From Engraulis encrasicolus (taxonomy: Eukaryota; Chordata; Actinopteri; Clupeiformes; Engraulidae), in assembly GCF_034702125.1 (NCBI RefSeq), contig NC_085876.1, positions 25,283,481 to 25,347,480 on the forward strand: a stretch of DNA of 64,000 nucleotides, written 5' to 3'. Of the stretch, positions 12,127 through 22,100 are shown piece by piece. The stretch's first letter is position 1. Each line of letters begins with the position of its first letter. The position numbers and the translations under genes are program-made. The notes beneath the pieces were generated by a model that saw only the letters and a list, made by a program, of their open reading frames with translations, made no database searches and was not told the origin of the DNA.

Positions 12127-12407
12127 GGGTGCATTCCAACATGCGACCTTGCGTCCTCCACTTGTGCTTGTGGCCTCACGTTTTGCTAATGTCCCACCTC
12201 TGTGGAGAAAACAATTAAGTTTCCCCACTGTCAGCCTAGCCCAAAACATTTCATTCCCCATCCAGTTTGCAAATGAACAAAATTACTTTACAATGAGCTT
12301 TTGCGAGATATTAAGCCTGTTGTCCGTGATGTCATCATGACATTACTTCCTGGTACGAGGCCACAAGCACAAGTGGAGGATGCAAGGTCGCATATTGGAA
12401 AGCACCC
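12127..12407. mobile_element. MITE with about 48-bp terminal inverted repeats
   Basis: The left end GGGTGCATTCCAA and right end TTGGAAAGCACCC are inverted, continuing into CTCCACTTGTGCTTGTGGCC and its complement. A second copy in the same orientation is at 47179-47483. Confidence 0.85.
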
Positions 12408-12953
12408 AAAGACTGCCATAGCGTCTTATATAGCCAATACCTCGAGCTCATCTTGTACCATAGACATAGAACAATACATCAGATGTTGACTTCAGCCTTT
12501 TGGCTTGATCAGCGTCAGGCACTGCCATCTTAGAACTGGATTCCTCTTGTTTTCACACCACCTACAGAATGATTTGTGTATCGCCTTGTCTGCAATTGGT
12601 GTTCATTATCAGCGCATAAAGATGGCGTCAATCAAATTGAGACATTTTGATCCAGTAGGCAGTGGATCGTCAACATGACGGCGATTGTTCTATATCGATG
12701 ATCTATGCTGATGCAGTCGAGGCCAAGTCTGTGAGGTGGGATGAATATTCACATATGTTCAGCCTGATATATTTTTTTGTTCATAATCATTTTATTATTT
12801 TTGTTGAAGATTCACACCGGCAAAGTTTTTGTGTTGTTTTTAACTTTAACTTGGGGGAATGTAAAATCAACTGCTGTTGAAGACCGATATTTTTACTGGA
12901 TGTATTTGTTCATTGTATTGCTATTCTTCAGTGATGACAAAGATACAGTGAGA

Positions 12954-12959
12954 AATAAA
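12954..12959 (+). terminator. Candidate polyadenylation signal AATAAA
   Basis: The canonical hexamer in an AT-rich context. Assigned to lpcat1 only because it is the first strong signal noticed downstream; not proven. Confidence 0.3.
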
Positions 12960-13344
12960 TATGCGACTGTATGAACTGAATGTAATCAAGATTCTCATTA
13001 TTTTAATCGGTGAGGTGTCAACTAAATGGTACTTCATAATGTTCTGTAACATTCTATTATGTAATATTCCAGAATATTCCACTTAAAGTGCAGAGTAAGA
13101 TTTTTTTTTTAAACTTAATTGTTAGAAGTACACATTTAAACTACTATCCATCATATTTGATTTGGTTGGGTGCTGTCATGACCCAGAAGTTCTGGGCACG
13201 TTCCATTGGACGCAACAATATCCTGGTAAGATGCATGAAGACATTCTGCAAAAAGTAAAGTGATCATAAATCAGTGCAGTACAAACTTAAGAGTGTATTG
13301 CACAGTCCACACACACACACACACACACACACTCCACAAAACTG

Positions 13345-14654
13345 GAGGATACAGTGACTTGCGCCACATCTCTCTGGAGCAAGCAGTCATCCCATCACTT
13401 TTCAAAGCTGCTACCATCATACCCGTGCCGAAGAAATCATCACCATCATGCTTCAATGACTACCGTCCTGTAGCACTGACGCCCATAATCATGAAGTGCT
13501 TCGAACGGCTAGTCCTGTCACACATCAAAGCCACCCTACCCCCCACCCTGGACCCCTACCAGTTCGCATACCGAGCCAAGCGATCCACGGAGGATGCAAT
13601 CTGCTCTGCCCTCCATCCAGCCCTCACCCACTTGGACAATAAAGACTCATATGTGAGAATGCTGTTCATTGACTTCAGCTCAGCATTCAATACCATAATA
13701 CCACAACAACTCATCAGAAAACTGGACAAACTAGGTTTCAGCACCTCCCTCTGCAACTGGCTGCTGGACTTCCTGATGCAGAGACCACAAGCAGTACGGG
13801 TAGGGAATAACACCTCAAGCACCCTGACCCTGAGCACGGGGGCTCCGCAAGGTTGTGTTCTCAGCCCCCTGCTGTTCACGCTGCTGACACATGACTGCAC
13901 AACGACCCACAGCACTAACCATCTAGTGAAGTTTGCGGATGATACAACACTGGTGGGCCTCATCACTAAGGGCGATGAGACCCACTACAGAGAAGAAGTA
14001 GACCTGCTGGCCAGATGGTGCAAAGACAACAACCTCCTGCTGAATGTCAACAAGACCAAGGAGATTGTTGTCAACTTTCAGAGGGTCCAAAAACAACTGC
14101 CACCACTGACCATCGACGGTGATGCTGTGGAGAGAGTGAGCAGCACCAAGTTCCTTGGAGTGCACATCAGCGACGACCTCTCTTGGACCACCAACACTAC
14201 ATCACTGGCGAAGAAGGCCCATCAGCGTCTCTACTTCTTGCGCAAACTAAAGAAGGCAAGTGCTACACCCTCCATCATGACATCATTCTACAGAGGAACC
14301 ATAGAGAGCGTCGTGTCCAGCTGCATCACAGTGTGGGGAGGAAGCTGCACGGAGAAAAACAGGAAGACACTCCAGCGTGTTGTGAACACAGCGAAGAAGA
14401 TCATTGGAGTACCACTCCCCTCCCTGCAGGACATTTACACCGCACGCCTCACCCGAAAAGCACTGATGATCATCAAAGACACAAGCCACCCTGCACACAA
14501 ACTGTTCAGCCTCCTGCCCTCTGGAAAGAGGTACAGGCGCCTCCGTTCCCGTACCACCAGGCTTACAAGCAGCACGATGCATCAAGCAATCAAGATACTG
14601 AACACTCAACCCACTCTCCCTTCACTGTCAGCCTCTAGCCAGCCAGGCCACTGA
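13345..14654 (+). CDS. LINE reverse transcriptase, 3' part of ORF2
   Basis: This open frame (it continues upstream to 13260 through non-LINE sequence) encodes the RNA-dependent DNA polymerase that copies LINE RNA at the target site. Diagnostic motifs in order are: [29 protein letters not shown], the first catalytic Asp block [24 protein letters not shown], the catalytic [22 protein letters not shown] and [12 protein letters not shown]. The C-terminal block is [17 protein letters not shown]. The frame is uninterrupted, so the copy may be fairly young, but without the apurinic endonuclease domain it cannot be autonomous. It belongs to the jockey superfamily; the exact clade (L2, CR1 or Rex1) is not settled by eye. 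Confidence 0.9.
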
Positions 14655-14762
14655 CAACGCTCCCCCCCCTCATCCCCACCACCATATCTGCGACTGAACA
14701 CTCCAACTGCACTACTACATCTGTGACTGAACTTTCAACCTGCACTAACTCAAAACATACAC

Positions 14763-14792
14763 ATGCACACACACACACACACACACACACAC

Positions 14793-14891
<99 letters not shown>

Positions 14892-14952
14892 GCACACTGC
14901 ACTTTCTGCACTAAACCCAAACATACACACACTGACACACAACTCATACTCA

Positions 14953-14995
<43 letters not shown>

Positions 14996-15038
14996 AGGTA
15001 CACACACACAGACGCACACCGCACTTTCTACCTGCACT

Positions 15039-15101
<63 letters not shown>

Positions 15102-15139
15102 CGCACACAAAACACATACAAACACACACACACACATAC
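14763..15139. repeat. CA microsatellite cluster in the LINE 3' UTR
   Basis: Long CA tracts are separated by repeated CTGCACTAA and GCACTTTCT units, suggesting that a short block with its CA tract was duplicated several times. Confidence 0.93.
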
Positions 15140-15513
15140 TGCTGCTGGTGTATTTAAATAAAAACCTTTTTTTAATTATTTATTTCTTCAAATGCTACTA
15201 TTACTATGTCAGAACGCTATAAAGGACTTTCAGGAAAAAGAACAACAAAATACCTCCTCTTAATGTATGTTCTCTACAAGTCTTCTGTTGTCCAGTCTTG
15301 CACTTTAAATGTCTGTATGAGCAATGTCTACGTCCATACTGTCTATGTCCATGTATGAGTACTGTCTATGTCTATACTGTCTATGTCCTTACCTAGATTA
15401 GTCTATGTCTGCATGGGAGAGCAAGAAACGCAATTTCAAATTCTTTGTATGACCAGTGCATGTAAAGAAATTGACAATAAACTTGACTTGACTTGACTTG
15501 ACTTGACTTAGGC

Positions 15514-15696
15514 CAGGGGTGTTCAAAGTGGGGGCAAAAAATAGGCTTAGAATTTGGGTTTAGGAATGCACAAACTTCAAGTTGTGAAACCAGGGGCACA
15601 GAAAAAATAGTGTGGTACGGTCCATGTCAGTGGGGCCTTTGCTGGAATCTACCAGTCTATGGGGGACCTTGGCATGGTTAAGTTTGGGAACCCCTG
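15514..15696. mobile_element. hAT-like MITE at the LINE 3' end
   Basis: Ends CAGGGGTGTTCAAA and TTTGGGAACCCCTG. Flanks acttaggc (15506-15513) and ccttaggc (15697-15704) match at 7 of 8 positions. Confidence 0.8.
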
Positions 15697-15704
15697 CCTT
15701 AGGC

Positions 15705-17580
15705 AGTCCAGTCCCTAAAGAGTGCAGCAAGCATGAAATACTTCTATACCTGAAATGAAAAGACACAGGAGTTTTGTATGATTATCAACCAGCAAATGTT
15801 ACCTATAGCCTACTGTCCCACACCCTGCCTTTCATCCCTGGAAACTTAATCATCGAGAACAAATGCCTTTACTGAGTTGCTCTCTAAATGGCTCTATCTA
15901 GTATTTCATTTGAGTGACTATTTCTTCCAGGTACATTGCAGAAACATACATAGTGTGCAACCACTAGTATGTCTAATATAATGCAACTCGGAATTACATC
16001 GGAAATACATTCTGGGAAATACATTCTCATTTCTACTTCAGATATTCCTGGACTTCAAGTCCCAAAGTTTATTGAGGGTGGAACCACACAGGGTTCTCCT
16101 GACCCGACCGCCTCGTTCCTGCAGACTATTCCTCACAGCCTTATCAGCCAACTCTTCTTCAGGCAAGTGGTGGGTCATGCTGACCTGTTCCAGCTGATGA
16201 CGGACATGCTGCTCTCACCTGGAGCAGTTTCCAGAGACACGCTGCAGAGAGCAAATGGGCAAAACAAAACGGCACTGTCAAAGATGAGTTGGTTCAGTAG
16301 TGAGGTGATGATGGTACCTGTGTGTAAATGAGATATTGTTACCCATAGAGAACATTCTGACATACTGTCTGTGTGTTTGGTTTCATACATTCATTGATTC
16401 ATTCATTCATTACCATAGAGGTTTACAGCAGATATGTTTCATGAAAACAAATAAAGCCAATAATAAAAAATGTATACATCAATGTTGTCTTTTACATTTC
16501 TGCTCTTAGACTTAACATATAAAATAAAAATAGATGTATTTTAAATACTGGATGGACAAACTACTTCACTTCAATTAGGTTTGTCTCCCCCCTGTGGTCA
16601 TAAGTGGTACTTGTACGGTCACCAAGAAATAGGAGAGAAATCTGCCACCTCAGGACAGAGGAAACCTATTCATGGTGAACTATGACTGAATAATAGCATT
16701 TTGTGGTAGAATTGAAACCAATTCCAATGAATATTTGCTCTTCAGCATATCAGGGTGACATTAAGGATGCTTCTATACTTTCCTACAGCATGCTCCCATT
16801 TGCTCATTACAGATCCTGTTGCTTCCCCAGTGTGGAGTTGAGGTGTATTTACGATTGGAAGTCAGGAGTGTTCCCTTAAAGTAAAACACATCGGAAAAGT
16901 CATGCACATATTAATCTCAAAACACAGAAGTCAAATGTATGGTACTTTTTGAGCAAACACAAGCATGTGACACTAAAAAACATGATGGCATAATCAATTT
17001 GAAGATATTGAATTATGAGAAAGTCACAGCTGAGGTGAGACAGAGTTTTTTGGTTAACTTATCGTGGCTTGATCATGAGTTAAGCCAGGACAGTGAGAAG
17101 CTGAGCACAGTGAGAATATTTAGCCTATATTCATGCTTTACACTAGTGGCAGTTGCCATCCAGTGCCAAATCAATACAATACCCACAAATCAGAGCTGCA
17201 CTGCTTTCATAACTGACAACAATACTAGGATACTGGTTGAAGCAGTTCCCCCTGCTGACTGCGGCCTTGCCAGCTGTCTCAATTGTTTCATTTAAAAAAG
17301 AACGGAAAGGTGACTGCTGTCAAACCTTCCAAATTTTTTGATCAAGGAGGGATTAAGCCTTTTGGAGCAACGAGAATTACAGAAATTGGGCAGAGAACAT
17401 CAAAATAAAAGTAGGTTTTAATAATTAATACAGTTAACAATGACCAAGCCATTTGTTTAAGTGAATGGACTTTCAAGATATTGTGTATTTGGACATAAAA
17501 ATGCCCAATGGTAAAATATGTATGCACAGTGATGAACATTTAAGATGTCAAATCTTGACTTTTTGTTTAAGTGGCAGTCG
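15705..17580. other. Gene-free stretch
   Basis: No recognisable gene. A 120-codon ORF at 15969-16331 has no recognisable domain. The stretch is otherwise AT-rich unique-looking sequence. Confidence 0.5.
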
Positions 17581-18070
17581 TGGGCTGCCATGGCCTAGTG
17601 GTTGGAGAGATGGGCTTTAGATCAGTGGGTTGCAGGTTCAAATCCCACTCTTACACTCCCTTCTCACTCCTTGGCTGAGGTACCCTTGAGCAAGGCACCT
17701 AACCCCACACTGCTCCAGGGACTGTAACCAATGCCCTACACGTACCGGTAAATTAACTAAGTCGTAACGCAGGGCCGTAACTAGACATTTTCAAATACCG
17801 AGGTCAAATACTGTGTGCCGTACTGTATACTGTACATTTAAAATGCTTCAAACACTTCAGTCAAGCTCTTAAGTTTGTTGTCATTAATCACTGCCTTGAG
17901 GATAAATGGGGGTGGCGTACGTGTATATAGACTGAAATTATCATTGTTGATCATATGTCGATTTTCATAATAGATACATTTTACATTGCTGAAAAAAATA
18001 AAGAGGACATGACCTCTGTGTCCTCAATGGTAGTTACGTCCACTTCGCCTTGGATAAAATCATCTGTAAA
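17581..18070 (+). mobile_element. tRNA-derived SINE with an insertion in its tail
   Basis: The head TGGCCTAGTGGTTGGAGAG, B-box-like GGTTCAAATCCC and body CCCTTGAGCAAGGCACC run to about 17765. The SINE tail (CTTGGATAAAATCATCTG) resumes near 18048. The intervening part starts CAGGGCCGTAACTAGAC and ends near TAGTTACGTCC, probably another inserted DNA element. Confidence 0.75.
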
Positions 18071-18364
18071 GTGTTATATAACGTAGAGTACCAAGTCTGT
18101 TTTTGCGGCATTCAATATTGAAGCTGGTAGGGTACGATGGGTAGTTGGGCACTTCAAATCACATCAAATCAGCTTTAAAGACCCAGATCATCAGGAGCTA
18201 GGAGTTGAACCAAAATGTCCACAGTTTCTAAAATGCAGTCTACAATTTTTTTCTGTTGCTGTGTGTTTTTGTTTGCTTTAGACTCACAGGAAGTGAAAGC
18301 AGATAGAGTGGGAAGTCTGTAACAGTGGAGGAGAGATAACTGGTTTGTCCAGATCTGCTTAGAC

Positions 18365-18550
18365 CAGTGTTTCCCAACCAGGGGTACGTGTACCACTAGG
18401 GGTAAGCGAGCACACTGCAGGGAGTACTTGGAAAAAATATAATTTTAACAAATGCATAGTCACACTGCAATAAAAAAAAGTTAGGGGATACGCATAGTAC
18501 AACGAAAAGGCATAGGGGGTACACGACACAAAAAAGGTTGGGAAACACTG
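18365..18550. mobile_element. hAT-like MITE with perfect target duplication
   Basis: Ends CAGTGTTTCCCAACC and GGTTGGGAAACACTG. The exact 8-bp duplication gcttagac lies at 18357-18364 and 18551-18558. Confidence 0.92.
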
Positions 18551-18794
18551 GCTTAGACTATAGATCTTGTACCCTGATCCCAGCTAGCAAAAAAACAAAA
18601 AAACGCCAACAGTCTATGAGACCAAACTTGAACATGAAAGTGTTTATATTGACAGTCTAATGCTATGTGATATGCATGGGGGCTAAGACTACCATGAAAT
18701 GCTGCTGTGATATTTTCATATAAGTACTTTAGCCATTTACTCTGGTGAAAAGAAACCTGGAATAAAATAAAAAGACGTAGCAAGCTCAATTTCA

Positions 18795-19056
18795 AAGAAA
18801 TGCTGTTCACCTGTGGAGACTGACTGGGGGGGACCTGAGCAGATGTTTGAACAGTTACTCCCATGTGCCATGTGACAGAGCTGCTGGAAAATAAAAGAGA
18901 TGGGGGCAGTATACAGTAGGTCTGCTCATAAATCCGTTGACTCTGACGAACATACGTTCAAGAAAGACTTGGATAAAAATAAGGATGTGGAAGAAAGAGC
19001 AGAGAAGAGGAAGAAGAGAGTGCAGAATCAGAGAGAGACTCTTATATCATCAGCAG
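18795..19056 (+). pseudogene. Decayed AIG1 exon
   Basis: CTGTTCACCTGTGGAGACTG and GTGACAGAGCTGCTGGA match the same places in the two intact AIG1 exons downstream, but the stretch between them is shortened and the frame is broken by stops. The 3' end (KRVQNQRETLISSAG with its GT donor) is the counterpart of KMEVQKQRETIRSSAG in the next exon. The first proposed exon of the fusion gene therefore derives from an older, degraded AIG1 exon. Confidence 0.75.
18900..19056 (+). CDS. Fusion gene exon 1 (proposed start)
   Basis: ATG at 18900 has G at -3 and +4. MGAVYS fits the N-myristoylation pattern (Gly2, Ser6). A charged Lys/Glu stretch likely to be helical follows, and the exon ends in phase 1 at CAG/GTAATG. 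Its sequence comes from a decayed AIG1 exon, so the start could be secondary or accidental and the true first exon could lie upstream. Confidence 0.5.
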
Positions 19057-19105
19057 GTAATGCATACTGCCATACTGACTCTGTCTTCCTCCCCAGCCCC
19101 CCCCC

Positions 19106-19160
<55 letters not shown>

Positions 19161-22100
19161 CCTCCCTCTCCCTCCCTCCCACACAGTAAATTCTGCAGTG
19201 CTCATTTAACACTCAGAGAGTTGATTTGACATCATTTGGACTTAAATGAACTCTCTAAGTGTTGAATTAACACCGCAACATTTACTGTGCATGCATACAA
19301 ATACAAATTACTTACTTATATTAGTGTGACAGATAAAAACAGTCTTCAATGACCTGATTCTTGTGGCCAGGTGGTGTTGCACACATCTCAGATATGTGGA
19401 TTGTACTGCTGGGATACAGAAATGCCGGGAAGAGCTCGTCAGGAAACACTATTCTGGGAAGAGAGAAGTTTGATACTTCAGAGAGAACAGCTGAGTGTGT
19501 GAAGAGAAAAGGGGAATCAGCCGGCAGACACATCACTGTAGTGGAAGCACCAGGGTGGTGGAAGAACTACTCCACAGAAAACACTCCTGAGCGTGATAAA
19601 CGAGAAATTGTTCTAAGTGTGTCTCTGTTTCCTTATGGACCTCATGCCCTACTCCTGGTCATTAGGGTGGATAGGCCCTTCACAGAGACACATAGAAGAG
19701 CAGTACAACATCACATGGAGCTTCTGGGTGAAAAAGTGTGGAGTCACACTATGGTGCTGTTCACCTATGGGGACTGGCTGGGAAACACAAGCATTGAGTG
19801 GCACATTGAGAGAGGAGGAGAGGCTTTTCAGTGGGTTGTGGAGAAATGTGGGAACAGGTACCATGTTTTAGACAACGAGAACACTGATGTTGGTCAGGTG
19901 ACAGAGCTGCTGGAGAAGATAGAGGAGCTTGTGGCAGGAAACAGCAGAAATTTCTTTGAATTTGATAACATTGTGGTAAAGATGCAATTGGAGAAAAAGA
20001 AGGAAGAAGAAAGAAGAGTAGAGGAGAGGAAGATGGAGGTGCAGAAACAGAGAGAGACTATCAGATCATCAGCAGGTGAGACATTACTGATATTGAATGT
20101 GAAAGAGACATGATACTGATACTATGTGCACAAACAGAAACATGTTTGAAGTTCTTTTTCCTCATGGAATAACCTGATTGTCGTACCCAGGTGGTGTTGG
20201 ATGCATTTCAGATATGAGAATTTTACTGCTGGGAAACAGAAATGCTGGGAAGAGTTCATCAGGAAACACCATCCTGACCAGGCAGCAGTTTGATGTCTCA
20301 GGAAGGACAGCTGAGTGTGTGAAGAGACACGGGGAAACGGCTGGTAGACACATCACTATAGTGAAGGCACCAGGATGGAAAAGGACTATCACTGAACGTG
20401 ATAAAAAAGAGATTGCCCTTAGTGTATCTCTATGTCCTCCAGGACCCCATGCTCTACTCCTGGTTATTGATGCGAGTGACTCATTCACAGAGACATATAG
20501 AGGAGTAGTGCAGGAACACCTGGAGCTTCTGGGTGAGAAGGTCTGGAATCAGACATTAGTGCTGTTCACCTGTGGGGACTGGCTTGGAGACACAAGTATT
20601 GAGCAGCACATTGAGAGAGGAGGAGAGGGTCTTCAGTGGGTTGTGGAGAAATGTGGGAACAGGTACCATGTTTTTAACAACAAGAAGACTGATGTTGGCC
20701 AGGTGACAGAGCTGCTGGAGAAGATAGAAGAAATGGTGGCAGCACACAATGTGTGTCTTCATGGAACCCCAAGGAAACAAGCACAGAGCAAAATTGAACC
20801 TCCTAAAAGTTAGTTGAACTGACAGTTTCATGACCCGTGATATTCCAAGCGACCTGGTTTTACCTGTCCACATGGAGAAATTGGGCAGGTGATATTTAGA
20901 TAGGTAAAACCAGGTCATTTGGAATATGCAGCATGGGATTGTATCTGAATACAGGTTTCCCATGACTGTTCCATACAATATGTATAATAGTATTACTATA
21001 TTTACTATTTCATTTGATTAGGTTGGTTAACATTATTATTTCATATTCATCTCTCAAATAACTAGGGTTAGTTACATCGATTTATTCATCTCAGCTCATC
21101 TCAATTCTTTCTTACATCATCAGGTTATTTCAGTTAGAGTATTCTTCAAATATTGTATGTTTTCTTCTCTTCCACAGTGAGTGATTCCGGATTTGCTTCT
21201 CTTGTTCTGAAAAATGAATCTCTATCCTCGGCTCTCAAGCCCACTAATTTAGAGGGAGATACGACCAAAGGTGTCCTCTCTTTCATTTCCAGTTTCATTT
21301 GTGCCCAATTTTGTGTGTGGAATTTCTGTCAGTGTATCAAAGTGGCCTTGCAAAGCCAGTAGCAAGCCCTACATTTAAATCATTAAATATGTAAACACTG
21401 GCTTCATCGCAAAGTCCTTATTGTGTGTATGTTTGTTTGTGTATGTGTTACATTAGGTTTCATTAGCAAAATCCCTTTTGTTGACGAAGATGCCATCCAG
21501 ATGAAGCAGTTCATTGGTGGAGGCTCTTTTGGCAGCGTGTATCGAGGATCCTATCAGGGGACCCCTGTTGCTGTCAAGATGATGCCCATCAGGGAATGTC
21601 CCTCTAAGAGCCTGGAAGTCATCATACCACTGTATTACACTGCTCCGCATGTTTACCTTATTAGCCTACATCATACCACTGTATTACACTGCTCCGCATG
21701 TTTACCTTATTAGCCTACATCATACCACTGTATTACACTGCTCCGCATGTTTACCTTATTAGCCTACATCATACCACTGTATTACACTGCTCCGCATGTT
21801 TACCTTATCACATCACACCACTGTATTACACTGCTCCGCATGTTTACCTTATCACATCATACCACTGTATTACACTGCTATAATGATCCGCATGGTTACC
21901 TTATTGCAGGGGCATCAAACTCAAATTGACTGAGGGCCAAAATCAAGATGTGGAACAAAATCTCAGGCCAAACTCACTATTTATTTTAAAACATGGGCTA
22001 AAAGTGTGCGTGCATGCACTTAATAATGTTCATGTTCAAGTTTTGCTTAACTATACACTAATGGTGTATGTGGGCCAATACACATTTTAGATGATTTCGC

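Larger units (their letters stand above)
13345..15511 (+). mobile_element. 5'-truncated non-LTR retrotransposon (LINE, CR1/L2/Rex-like)
   Basis: It contains the reverse transcriptase and C-terminal region but no endonuclease. A 3' UTR with CA repeats follows, then the terminal CAATAAACTTGACTTGACTT pentamer tail ending near 15511. The 5' junction is near a short CA repeat at about 13309-13331. A hAT element is inserted right at the 3' end. Confidence 0.88.

Noticed and set aside
13556..14609. Minus-strand ORFs and a second plus-strand frame inside the LINE
   Set aside because: Shadows of the reverse transcriptase frame.
15969..16331. 120-codon ORF on the plus strand
   Set aside because: No recognisable domain, no splice context and no repeat match; ordinary chance length for non-coding DNA.
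21620..21898. Regular 49-bp repeats that could suggest a CRISPR-like array
   Set aside because: Head-to-tail units without unique spacers, in a vertebrate intron; a minisatellite.
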